This document shows positions 8,201-13,611 of a stretch of 13,611 nucleotides of DNA, in pieces; within the stretch, counting starts at the first letter, position 1; every line of letters starts with the position of its first letter. Source of the stretch: Lachnospiraceae bacterium UBA3632 (GTDB lineage: Bacteria; Bacillota; Clostridia; Lachnospirales; Lachnospiraceae); assembly GCA_002373975.1 (NCBI GenBank), contig DFKZ01000022.1, positions 566 through 14,176 on the forward strand, given 5' to 3'. A program made the position numbers and the translations under genes. The notes beneath the pieces are model-generated. The model did not search any database. It saw nothing but the letters and a program-made list of their open reading frames with translations, and was not told the DNA's origin.

Positions 8201-9146
8201 TGGATTACAGCCCGGTAGTGGAGATGTTAATCCTGAGACTAATGTTATTACCACGGATAAAGATAAGACAACAGCATTCCGTAATGAAGTAAGTGCTGTA
8301 AGAGCTAAACTTGATCAGTATGATAACATCATTTCCAAGATTAATGATGCTAAGAATACGATTGCTGCAGCTAATAAGGCTATTGATGGTTATGAAGATG
8401 AAGACCATAACCATATTAATGGCTTAAAGGATGAGATCAATGCATTAAAGTATGCAAGCTACAAGTACAGTTATGGTGCTTGGGTCACAATAGATGGGCA
8501 GAAGCAGTTTATACCTGCCGGTAAAGCGGTCGAAGGAAACGAAGAAGTATTCTTTGGAGAGGATGAGATCGAATCTAAGATAATCATCAATAAACTCATC
8601 GCAGCTCAGGAGAAACTCGAAGAGGCAGAGAGAATTCTTGAGGCTGCTAAGAGTAAATTGGCTGATCTTCAGGGAAGAAAGGCTGACCTCGACAGAGAGT
8701 TTGCATCAAGAGTTACCGAACTTACTCCCGCACCTACCACTCCCGCAGATGAAGGTGGAGCAGATGAAGGTGGAGCAGTAGACGGCGGCGCAGCAGTTGT
8801 TCTTGGAGCACCTGCAGCTCCTGCAGCACCCGCAGCTCCTGTAGTAGTTGCAGACGGTGGCGTAGCAGTTGATGACGGAGTAGCAGCACCTGTTATCACC
8901 GAGGAGATCGGCGATGAGGCAGCAGCTCTTGCAGAGACCATTCCTACCGACGAGAAGAAGATCTACGACATCATCGATGATCCTACAGCTCTTGCTGAGC
9001 TAATCGAGGAGCCCGGCGTTCACATCGGCTGGTGGTGGTGGCTCCTCATCATCGCAGCTCTTGGAGTAACCGGATGGGCACTTTACAGAAAGTACAAGAA
9101 GAACAAAGCCGCAGAAGAAAACGGCGGTAAGAAGGATCAGAAATAA
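5274..9146 (+). CDS. Coiled-coil surface protein 2: enlarged paralogue with a 422-aa insertion in the head domain
   Basis: 1290 aa from ATG 5274, with AAAGGAG (5261-5267) 6 nt upstream; the in-frame TTG at 5256 overlaps that site and is rejected. The layout follows surface protein 1. The signal peptide (1-32, AFA cleavage) differs at only three of 33 positions. Next comes an Ala-rich helical region to about 395 with ELDNDNL, DDKVDGKDV and VDANEAIGDVNTAL. The central domain begins at SDYRELAKAI (about 399) and carries YNYKTAEGND and GIVIFEKTKH. After residue 517 about 422 residues are inserted, then VEYRNDNWYTG resumes at 941. A helical hairpin (about 1002-1145), an ADEGG/Pro-Ala spacer, IPTDEKKIYDII..PTALAELIEEPGV, a WWWW-started transmembrane helix and a Lys-rich tail finish it. 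There are two cysteines (about 348 and 801) and no LPXTG. Function unrecognised; a stalk-and-head adhesin or structural envelope protein is inferred. Confidence 0.88.
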   Translation: MKKLINKNVIKAMTIGISALMAANSMNLTAFAAEGDSQPVNSDPALGGAASNPNEVYKDKTDVDAFEAAKEEAQSLLDAALETIGTDTKKGVKDDVEAATQDVQDILNQINNETDSDLINNAIDKAAEKLEGELDNDNLDDKNLNEDGTPKYKTEDDKVDGKDVLVDANEAIGDVNTALNEIAKNKQTVWEQKVDENGIPVFDENGDPVMAQVDGVNGEINYAIQDAINAEDAADAAADAAVNAITDAATNQSVEEVVDDAFIDVNTAIDNIRKAATPAEAEGLKNAAIAAIDKVAGVVSDADVNFKLAEADYVQAETDLGNAVAKYEEAVAKWEGLRATANADLEACEAELGLLKADVDELTKKVNSARSALAKNGLGKIADLEKKIEGKETPSWKSDYRELAKAIVEFYIIPSEGGIVIKDAKQTYGSVWYDSWVDQYGKNYTYSNNKEVSPVGDVLNYGIVRYNVKDELGNLIIDEKTQEPVVKTLIYNYKTAEGNDQSSKGGIVIFEKTKHNVIGAEEITDEVLAKLDAGEAVFDDVNNAKTFLVKEGDKYVRYNIDETKVTDEDTTTYVTEGTTSKTTPGSETTDLDGAPEGYQNTKKVDTKTVVTTKVEIVDGVVYTYSYDGNGNVIKTKTANVKTTTTTDVTTTTTETTFTGAQLKAQAEKDYSTDENVTKKAYLDALRDMISKLEDGQVAIYNGNEYTNESVIPDNADAVAYGYEKVDGEIDGTEPELYGYSVNVTYSSKFSKTVGIYGDMHLGIVGALWGDSVWDLQKALVNKEINDFKNSLDTNTYKYTGCKDNTTAHAFLFSEDYVDGNVVIKYETIRNLSSTKTITTTLDENQAKNSAKTAVLNDASNTTELKETRTIIGATATPLTRNKDIKIPTYGYAAVDYILKTVKVDTVTSSNIDVKPENKKISETVIAIDNVENKVHSSDLVVEYRNDNWYTGNVLLAEYSDFAYGDKKGEEITFTTDGLQPGSGDVNPETNVITTDKDKTTAFRNEVSAVRAKLDQYDNIISKINDAKNTIAAANKAIDGYEDEDHNHINGLKDEINALKYASYKYSYGAWVTIDGQKQFIPAGKAVEGNEEVFFGEDEIESKIIINKLIAAQEKLEEAERILEAAKSKLADLQGRKADLDREFASRVTELTPAPTTPADEGGADEGGAVDGGAAVVLGAPAAPAAPAAPVVVADGGVAVDDGVAAPVITEEIGDEAAALAETIPTDEKKIYDIIDDPTALAELIEEPGVHIGWWWWLLIIAALGVTGWALYRKYKKNKAAEENGGKKDQK
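6825..8090 (+). other. Insertion domain specific to surface protein 2
   Basis: In protein 1, FEKTEH and VEYRNDNWYTG are separated by about six residues. In protein 2 the equivalent motifs are about 425 residues apart. The inserted segment (residues about 518-939) is Thr/Asp/Lys/Tyr-rich and predicted mostly beta. It has runs such as KTTTTTDVTTTTTETT and a Gly/Tyr-rich stretch around VTYSSKFSKTVGIYGD. Two hand-counted 60-base lines here (7501 and 7741) are 33% G+C, against 62% for the line at 9001 in the same gene. This may be an acquired domain, or protein 1 may have lost it. Confidence 0.7.
8745..8774 (+). repeat. 15-bp perfect tandem repeat in the spacer of surface gene 2
   Basis: GCAGATGAAGGTGGA occurs twice back to back, encoding ADEGG-ADEGG in the flexible spacer before the membrane anchor. 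Slippage here would change the spacer by five residues without breaking the frame. Confidence 0.85.
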
Positions 9147-9185
9147 TCTTCTAAAAGATTGATCCAAAGACATAACGATTTAATG

Positions 9186-9218
9186 ATCAGCGGAGTCTTA
9201 AAGGCTCCGCTGGTTTTT
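9186..9218 (+). terminator. Intrinsic terminator of surface gene 2
   Basis: CAGCGGAG (9188-9195) pairs with CTCCGCTG (9205-9212), extendable inward by U-G, C-G and U-A pairs. TTTTT follows at 9214-9218. It lies 40 nt after the surface gene 2 stop and only about 20 nt before the lipoprotein start, so the lipoprotein gene must depend on read-through or on a promoter overlapping this region. Confidence 0.88.
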
Positions 9219-9239
9219 ACAGAGGGAGTTACGGATATT

Positions 9240-9821
9240 ATGAAAAAAGGAATCGCATTATTGCTGACGACGATATTAGCGTTTGCGTTTGTATTGACAG
9301 GTTGCTCGAGGAATCACGAAGAAATCAAGGACTATGAGTTCGCACCCAAGCAGGAGACTACGGCGGACGACGCTGCTGATACAGATGATCAGACGGATGT
9401 AAATGATGACACGCAGTCCGGCGAAGGAACAGAGGTTACAGACGGCACGGATACTGATAATACGGATGTTCCGGACGATACTGCGGAAGGCAACCCTTCC
9501 GACGAGCAGCAGCCCGAAAACGAAGATCCCGAGATCACATTTACGATCTCCAATCTCTGCGGAGTTGATATCGGAATGATCTCTACCCTCGATCCATACA
9601 CGGGAGAGCAGATGGATGTGGGAATGCTCCGCGCAGGCCTGAGCATAGTTATCACGATGCAGTGGCCGCCTGAGAACACAACATTTGATTTTGCGGTTTA
9701 CAATGTGAACGGAGATCTGGTATCTACAAGTGAGGTTGATATCACCGGTGTGCAGGAATCCGTAAGCATCGTGCTTTCCGGCGATGGAGACCTTGAGTCA
9801 GTCACCTCAACAATAAACTAA
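9240..9821 (+). CDS. Small lipoprotein with acidic linker and C-terminal beta-type domain
   Basis: 193 aa from ATG 9240; the in-frame TTG at 9159 would place the terminator hairpin inside the coding region and bury the signal peptide, so it is rejected. GAGGGAG (9222-9228) is a rather distant Shine-Dalgarno at 11 nt. Residues 1-21 are a type II signal peptide ending in the lipobox LTGC, with Cys22 as the lipid site, so the protein sits on the outer face of the membrane. Residues about 40-97 are a disordered linker rich in Asp, Thr and Glu. The C-terminal 95 residues (FTISNLCGVDI to the end) look like a small beta-sandwich. They resemble the 'F-x-N-x-T/C-G-x-x-I' modules seen in other clostridial lipoproteins (from memory, not searched). 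Function unknown; it may partner the surface proteins upstream. Confidence 0.85.
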   Translation: MKKGIALLLTTILAFAFVLTGCSRNHEEIKDYEFAPKQETTADDAADTDDQTDVNDDTQSGEGTEVTDGTDTDNTDVPDDTAEGNPSDEQQPENEDPEITFTISNLCGVDIGMISTLDPYTGEQMDVGMLRAGLSIVITMQWPPENTTFDFAVYNVNGDLVSTSEVDITGVQESVSIVLSGDGDLESVTSTIN

Positions 9822-9867
9822 ACGGAGCTATCGCTGTTAATCTTTTTTACATATTTTATCCAATAAC

Positions 9868-9899
9868 AAGTGCCCGGGATATCCTCGGGCACTTACTTT
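9868..9899 (+). terminator. Probable terminator after the lipoprotein gene
   Basis: AAGTGCCCG (9868-9876) pairs with CGGGCACTT (9886-9894), a perfect 9-bp stem. The following ACTTTATTT is only moderately T-rich. A T-run at 9842-9847 (TCTTTTTTAC) after a weak AGC/GCT stem could be an earlier stop site. Confidence 0.65.
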
Positions 9900-9952
9900 A
9901 TTTCCGCGTTTTTAATTCTTGCAAGACAAAACACTTCAAGCGCTTAAAACAC

Positions 9953-9981
9953 TTGTCCGAAACCTCAAAATATGGTAAATT
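9953..9981 (+). promoter_or_regulatory. Candidate promoter of the DUF4190-HEQEH-DUF975-EAL operon
   Basis: TTGTCC (9953-9958), a 17-nt spacer and TAAATT (9976-9981), with TGG at 9973-9975 giving an extended -10 (TGnTAAATT). It lies between the preceding terminator and the first gene of a four-gene cluster, about 39 nt before its ATG. Confidence 0.45.
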
Positions 9982-10019
9982 ATTGATAAGAATAATCAGC
10001 GATAAGTCAGAATTAAAAT

Positions 10020-10478
10020 ATGTATTATAACAGTGACAACAACAGCATAAACGAAGGCGAATTCGGCACACCCGACAAGCCCTACGGAACCAACTCCCGG
10101 CTTGCCACCACATCAATGATCCTTGGACTTATATCGGTTGGGATACTTTTCACCTTTGTATTTTCGTCCTTCTCTATCCCGCTTGGGGCCATCGGTCTTT
10201 TACTTGCATTTATGAGCACAAGACTGGGAAAGGGAATTCCCTCCAAAGCAAAAACAGGGATTCTTGCATCCTCTATCGGACTTGGGATGGGATTGTTGCT
10301 GACCATTATATCATTTGTTACAGTTATAAAGTCCGGAATGTTCGGAAACCTCTTAAACACATATTCATCAATGTATCAGCAGATGTATGGTGAAGAGATA
10401 AACTGGAGCGATTACGGAATCAATCCGGATGCGGAAAGCTTCAAGGATTATTTCGGAAACTCCGGAATCGTCAGATAG
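10020..10478 (+). CDS. DUF4190-like small membrane protein
   Basis: 152 aa. A Gly/Asn/Ser-rich cytoplasmic N-terminus (1-27) precedes two hydrophobic segments. The first, about 30-68, is long, may be a helical hairpin, and has the pattern MILGLIS..IPLGAIGLLLAF. The second is about 79-103 (ILASSIGLGMGLLLTIISFV). Between them lies RLGKGIPSKAKTGI, the short basic loop before a Gly-rich helix that is typical of DUF4190 proteins. The C-terminal 50 residues are polar. No clear Shine-Dalgarno precedes the ATG, and the leader is very AT-rich, so initiation may be weak or depend on an unstructured leader. It is the first gene of a compact operon. No biochemical role is known for the family. Confidence 0.75.
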   Translation: MYYNSDNNSINEGEFGTPDKPYGTNSRLATTSMILGLISVGILFTFVFSSFSIPLGAIGLLLAFMSTRLGKGIPSKAKTGILASSIGLGMGLLLTIISFVTVIKSGMFGNLLNTYSSMYQQMYGEEINWSDYGINPDAESFKDYFGNSGIVR

Positions 10479-10488
10479 GAATGCTTTA

Positions 10489-10502
10489 GGAGCAGCCGCT
10501 CC
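10489..10502 (+). other. Small hairpin in the gap before the HEQEH gene
   Basis: GGAGC-AGCC-GCTCC is a perfect 5-bp stem starting 10 nt after the upstream stop codon. It ends 2 nt before the GGGG ribosome-binding stretch (10505-10508). It also ties up an alternative AGGAG site. A translational effect is possible but unproven. Confidence 0.4.
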
Positions 10503-10516
10503 ACGGGGTAAAGCCT

Positions 10517-11089
10517 ATGATAAACACTAACTACAATCAATTTACATATGGTGCATACTCCTATAAGCCGGGATCTGTCGGCAGCCAGCAGGCTGAGGAA
10601 GCAAAGCTTCGTAATCTTCCATGGAACAAGGATGCAAAGGCGGGCGAAAAGCTCACCGCAGTTCCCGGAGCCAAAGAAGACGATGAGAAAAACGGCAAAG
10701 GTGTAAAGATTAAAGGCCACTACGATGACCCAAGCTGTGAATGCGAAACCTGTAAGCGCCGCAAATATCAGGATGGATCTGATGAAATGGTATCCTTTAA
10801 ATCAGCTCAGACCATCGCCCCAGCCGCCGTAGCAACCAAGGTTCGCGCTCACGAACAGGAACATGTTTCCAATGCCTTTAAAAAGGCCGAGCAGAATAAC
10901 GGGAAAGTGCTGCAGGCTTCGGTTACTCTCCACACAGCGATCTGCCCGGAGTGCGGCAGAACATACATCTCCGGCGGAGAAACCCGCACACAGATCAAAT
11001 ATTACAACGAAGACAATCCTTATCAAAAGGATCTTAAATCCGCCGACAGGTCAAAATATGTCGGAATGAATGCAGATTTTGCAGTTTAA
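10517..11089 (+). CDS. HEQEH putative zinc metalloprotease, SprA-related type
   Basis: 190 aa. The key motif is VRAHEQEHVSNAF, with HEQEH at residues 112-116. This fits a zincin in which two histidines bind zinc and a glutamate activates water. Two cysteine clusters flank it: CECETC (C74, C76, C79), followed by RRKYQDGSDEMVSFK, and CPECG (C143, C146). They could bind a second, structural zinc. The arrangement matches the SprA-related putative metalloproteases (CJM1_0395-like) as I remember them. There is no signal peptide or membrane segment, so it should act in the cytosol, although the first 60 residues are disordered. Translation starts at ATG 10517 with GGGG 8 nt upstream. It lies 38 nt after the DUF4190 gene and 15 nt before the DUF975 gene. 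Substrate unknown; proteolytic activity is inferred from the motif alone. Confidence 0.82.
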   Translation: MINTNYNQFTYGAYSYKPGSVGSQQAEEAKLRNLPWNKDAKAGEKLTAVPGAKEDDEKNGKGVKIKGHYDDPSCECETCKRRKYQDGSDEMVSFKSAQTIAPAAVATKVRAHEQEHVSNAFKKAEQNNGKVLQASVTLHTAICPECGRTYISGGETRTQIKYYNEDNPYQKDLKSADRSKYVGMNADFAV

Positions 11090-11104
11090 GTACGAAGGAA
11101 TATT

Positions 11105-11893
11105 ATGGCAAAGCATTACATGCCCTCGGCTGTCCTTAAGGATAATGCCAAGGGCTTTCTAAACGGGAAATACGGATCAGCCATCGGGGCTACAATTATC
11201 TATGCGGTGTTTTCAAATCTGTTGATAAATGCTGCAAGCATAGTGACCGACTGGATCAAAACACTGTTTGTAAAGTCAGGTACCACATCATCCGGAGCTG
11301 TGATCGCAGTCTTTACATTTTCATATCTGCTCAGCGGAGTAGCGGTTGTTTTCTCATCTGTCCTGATGATAGGAACATCCTATTACTATCTGGGCATCGG
11401 AACCGGGCATGAGCCGAGAGTCTCCGACATCTTCTACGGTTTCCGTGAAGACTTTGGAAAGAATTTCAAGGCAGCATTCGGTGTCACGCTTCCCGCTTTA
11501 ATATCATATATACCTGCTTTTGTTTTGTATGTCATTTATAATCAGACAAAAAGTAAAAGCCTTTTGACAGCCCTTGTCATCGCTGCCATAGCATGTACAG
11601 CGCTTTACATCTTTTTCGATATCAGCCTTAAGATGACATTTTATATCCTTGTTGATTTCCCGGAGCTTGGCGCATTTGAAGCTCTTAAATCATCGTGGGA
11701 TAAAATGAAAGGTCACAGGATGAGGCTGTTTTTGCTTGAGCTAAGTTTTATCCCCTATGTTCTATTGGCACTTCTCAGCTTTGGATTAGGAATACTGTGG
11801 GTATATCCCTATATTCAGGAAAGTATTGCACAGTTTTATCTTGACCTGATGAATCCTAAAACTGTGAGCGGTGAATGGGAAAGGACGGTGTGA
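11105..11893 (+). CDS. DUF975 family integral membrane protein
   Basis: 262 aa with about six hydrophobic segments: about 26-47, 64-98 (long, possibly two helices), 123-146, 152-171, 175-190 and 208-235. Family hallmarks of DUF975 are visible: LKDNAKGFLNGKYGSAI at the start, SDIFYGFREDFGKNFKAAF after the second segment, PELGAFEALKSSWDKMKGHR before the last one, and YPYIQESIAQFYLDLMN at the end. GAAGGA at 11094-11099 is the ribosome site. The stop codon is one base from the EAL start, so the two are almost certainly translationally coupled. Function of the family is unknown; it sits in the cytoplasmic membrane. Confidence 0.85.
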   Translation: MAKHYMPSAVLKDNAKGFLNGKYGSAIGATIIYAVFSNLLINAASIVTDWIKTLFVKSGTTSSGAVIAVFTFSYLLSGVAVVFSSVLMIGTSYYYLGIGTGHEPRVSDIFYGFREDFGKNFKAAFGVTLPALISYIPAFVLYVIYNQTKSKSLLTALVIAAIACTALYIFFDISLKMTFYILVDFPELGAFEALKSSWDKMKGHRMRLFLLELSFIPYVLLALLSFGLGILWVYPYIQESIAQFYLDLMNPKTVSGEWERTV

Positions 11894-11894
11894 C

Positions 11895-12635
11895 ATGCCT
11901 GTAGTCAAACCGATGTATATATGGCCGATGAATTACGTCTTTCAGGAAATCAAAGGCGTAAAATCAAACAGTACCTTCGGATATGAGGCGCTGCTCAGGC
12001 CCGATAACGGAATGGATCCTCAGACCTACGTCAATACGCGTATCGCCATGGGCGGCGAGCATCAGCTGGAACTGGATTCGTTTTTCAATGCAACAAGAAT
12101 ATTTCATGATCTGAAGATACCCGGTTATCTGTTTATAAACAGCATGCCCAATGCGGTGTTTACAGCCCAGGAATCAAATGTTTACATAGATTCATACGGA
12201 AAAGATGTTTTATCAAGGATAGTTGTTGAAATCCTTTCATACCCCTTCATCGACAAGCAGACATGGTACACCAAGCAGATGTTTATGCTTAAGCATGATA
12301 TGATGTGCGCAGTAGATGATTTCGGAGTGGGCCTTAACTACGGAATGGATGCTGTCCTTTTCTACGGACCTGATATAGTTAAGATCTCAAAAACCGTCAT
12401 ACACGAATTTACGGAAAGTCCGGAGCGAATAGAATATGTCAAAGGGCTTATCGGAATGCTCAAGGATCAGAATGTAAAAGTTTTGGCGGAAGGCATCGAG
12501 AACGTAGTCGAATATGAGATGCTGAAAGAGTTTGGGATAGACTATGCGCAGGGCTATTATATCGGGATGCCGGGAATGCCGGATCCCCCACCGTTTATCG
12601 AGGATGGGGATACAAGAAAATATACGGATTATTAA
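11895..12635 (+). CDS. Stand-alone EAL-domain protein, divergent c-di-GMP phosphodiesterase or sensor
   Basis: 246 aa, made of one EAL domain with no sensory or GGDEF part. EAL enzymes linearise c-di-GMP to pGpG. Conserved sites seen: YEALLRP with E31, N82 in FINSMP, E112 in VVEIL, D141-D142 in VDDFGVG (loop 6), K163 in VKIS, E199 in LAEGIE, and Q219 in QGYYIG. Two usual positions differ. Ser115 replaces the second glutamate of EITE (E268 in RocR numbering, which positions loop 6), and Ser165 replaces the Asp of KID. It may therefore be weakly active or a binding-only protein. ATG 11895 is chosen over GTG 11871 because AAGGA (11881-11885) lies 9 nt upstream and family similarity starts after it. 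It is the last gene of the operon, before a strong terminator. Confidence 0.88.
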   Translation: MPVVKPMYIWPMNYVFQEIKGVKSNSTFGYEALLRPDNGMDPQTYVNTRIAMGGEHQLELDSFFNATRIFHDLKIPGYLFINSMPNAVFTAQESNVYIDSYGKDVLSRIVVEILSYPFIDKQTWYTKQMFMLKHDMMCAVDDFGVGLNYGMDAVLFYGPDIVKISKTVIHEFTESPERIEYVKGLIGMLKDQNVKVLAEGIENVVEYEMLKEFGIDYAQGYYIGMPGMPDPPPFIEDGDTRKYTDY

Positions 12636-12642
12636 TTAATTT

Positions 12643-12667
12643 GGGACCGTAATACGGTCCCTTTTTT
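12643..12667 (+). terminator. Intrinsic terminator of the EAL operon
   Basis: GGGACCGT (12643-12650) pairs with ACGGTCCC (12654-12661) around a 3-nt loop. TTTTTT follows at 12662-12667. It starts 8 nt after the EAL stop codon. Confidence 0.93.
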
Positions 12668-12966
12668 ATGTTTTCCATATTACACAAAAAACAGCCTTTC
12701 ATTCTGTTAGAATTGCCATCTTTACATTATCTGGGACGGATGCTATCATTCTATCATTCCCCCGCCCGAAAAGCGGGTTAAATTCTAAAGCACCATTCAA
12801 ATGCCTGTGCGACACGTAGCAGGAAAAACACCCGTGTAACAATTAAATAATTTGATGTTTTTGCGCAGATTTTCTGTGCTTATATTATCGTCTTTGATTT
12901 GTTTTATCAGGGATGTTTTATCTTGCAACTATTATTATTCACATTTATAATGAAGGAGGAGAAAGC
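12668..12966. other. Non-coding interval before the PD-(D/E)XK gene
   Basis: No convincing gene was seen on either strand. Contents: an 8-bp direct repeat TATCATTC-TATCATTC near 12744-12759; a 5-bp hairpin CCCGC-N7-GCGGG at 12761-12777 without a T-run; a loose inverted repeat ACACG...CGTGT around 12812-12837; and an AT-rich leader with the promoter candidate listed separately. I looked for a c-di-GMP riboswitch core and did not recognise one. Confidence 0.5.
12861..12888 (+). promoter_or_regulatory. Candidate promoter of the PD-(D/E)XK gene
   Basis: TTGCGC (12861-12866), a 16-nt spacer and TATTAT (12883-12888). This predicts a leader of about 70 nt before the ATG at 12967, which has a near-perfect AAGGAGG 7 nt upstream. 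Confidence 0.4.
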
Positions 12967-13611
12967 ATGGCAGATTCTAATATCAACGCCAAACACAAAG
13001 ACAGGCTGTTTTCGTTCATTTTCGGCAAAGAGAAGAATAAAAAATGGACACTTGAGCTGTATAATGCAGTAAATCATTCCGATTACAAGGATCCCGATGA
13101 AATAGAGATAAATACGATCGAGGATTTCCTGTATATGGGGATGAAAAATGATGTATCTTTTCTTCTGCACAGCTCGCTAAACCTATATGAGCATCAAAGT
13201 ACTTATAACCCGAACATGCCTGTACGGCAGCTCATCTATATCGGACAGTTGTATGATAAGTACATAAAGCAGAACTCGCTGAATATTTATGGCAGTTCAA
13301 AGATCACCCTTCCGGTTCCGAAACTTGTGACCTTTTATAACGGAACAACGGACGCAGACGACGAGACGGATCTTAATCTGAGCGATCTTTTTCCTGAAAA
13401 AGATAATTCGGAATCTGATGTGGCTCTAAGGGTACGGATGCTCAATATAAACCATGGACATAATAAGGAATTGCTTGAGAAATGCCGTCCGCTGTTTGAA
13501 TACTCCTGGGTCGTGGAGCAAATCAGAATAAACAGGCGTAACAAGCTCCCGATAGAAGACGCTGTTAACAAAGCCCTGGATGACATGCCCAATGTCATTA
13601 AGTTAAGTGTG
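12967..13611 (+). CDS. Rpn / PD-(D/E)XK nuclease family protein, N-terminal part (3' end outside window)
   Basis: 215 codons are present with no stop before the window ends. The start is ATG 12967, with AAGGAGG (12953-12959) 7 nt upstream. The opening KHKDRLFSFIFGKEKNKKWTLELYNAV is the characteristic N-terminus of clostridial proteins annotated 'PD-(D/E)XK nuclease family transposase' or Rpn (recombination-promoting nuclease). Candidate catalytic residues are D62 in KNDVSF and the E-x-Q pair E75/Q77 in LYEHQST. They are followed by the conserved MPVRQLIYIGQLYDKYI and LPVPKLVTFYNG blocks. Family members are DNA endonucleases linked to recombination and are often present in many diverging copies per genome. 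Despite the label, no inverted repeats or transposon ends are visible here. Whether the C-terminal half is intact cannot be seen. Confidence 0.88.
   Translation, partial: MADSNINAKHKDRLFSFIFGKEKNKKWTLELYNAVNHSDYKDPDEIEINTIEDFLYMGMKNDVSFLLHSSLNLYEHQSTYNPNMPVRQLIYIGQLYDKYIKQNSLNIYGSSKITLPVPKLVTFYNGTTDADDETDLNLSDLFPEKDNSESDVALRVRMLNINHGHNKELLEKCRPLFEYSWVVEQIRINRRNKLPIEDAVNKALDDMPNVIKLSV

Noticed and set aside
9159..9239. TTG-initiated extension of the lipoprotein
   Set aside because: It would translate through the terminator hairpin and place 27 residues before a complete lipoprotein signal peptide.
12668..12966. c-di-GMP or other riboswitch in the gap before the PD-(D/E)XK gene
   Set aside because: No GEMM-type core or other conserved aptamer sequence was recognised; only short hairpins are present.
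12967..13611. Active transposon at the window end
   Set aside because: Despite the 'transposase' label of the family, no terminal inverted repeats or target duplications are visible; it fits a stand-alone nuclease gene.

Overview
The window looks like chromosome of a Gram-positive anaerobe of the Clostridia, most probably a Lachnospiraceae relative (Butyrivibrio/Roseburia-like). This rests on protein flavour only: clostridial SecA and RF2, a DUF975 membrane protein, an HEQEH SprA-type protein with two cysteine clusters, and a PD-(D/E)XK 'transposase' of the kind common in that family. All genes accepted here lie on the + strand. No rRNA, tRNA, CRISPR array or insertion sequence end was found.

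Region 1 (1-2284) is housekeeping: the 3' end of secA followed by prfB, a conserved gene pair in Firmicutes, closed by an intrinsic terminator. prfB is one uninterrupted frame and lacks the usual programmed +1 frameshift. Its 3' untranslated region holds an 11-bp hairpin and a degenerate 20-nt phased repeat that runs into the terminator stem.

Region 2 (2285-9218) is the unusual part. Two large paralogous surface proteins (797 and 1290 aa) share a near-identical signal peptide, long alpha-helical coils, a central 'head' domain, a Pro/Ala-rich spacer, a conserved acidic juxtamembrane block, one Trp-rich transmembrane helix and a basic cytoplasmic tail. They have no LPXTG motif. The second differs mainly by about 422 residues inserted at one point of the head domain. 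Between them sits a 103-aa PilZ protein with an intact c-di-GMP-binding signature, probably read together with the second surface gene. The same 20-nt phased repeat recurs after the first surface gene and again merges with the terminator arm.

Region 3 (9219-9899) holds a small lipoprotein with a long acidic disordered linker and a C-terminal beta-type domain.

Region 4 (9953-12667) is a tight four-gene operon: DUF4190-like membrane protein, HEQEH putative zinc metalloprotease, DUF975 membrane protein, and a stand-alone EAL-domain protein. It is bounded by an extended -10 promoter candidate and a strong terminator.

Region 5 (12668-13611) is about 300 bp of mostly non-coding DNA followed by the first 215 codons of an Rpn/PD-(D/E)XK nuclease-family gene that runs off the window.

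Working hypothesis (inference): the two coiled-coil membrane-anchored proteins, the PilZ receptor and perhaps the EAL protein form a c-di-GMP-linked cell-surface system. I cannot name the surface family, and it may be undescribed.
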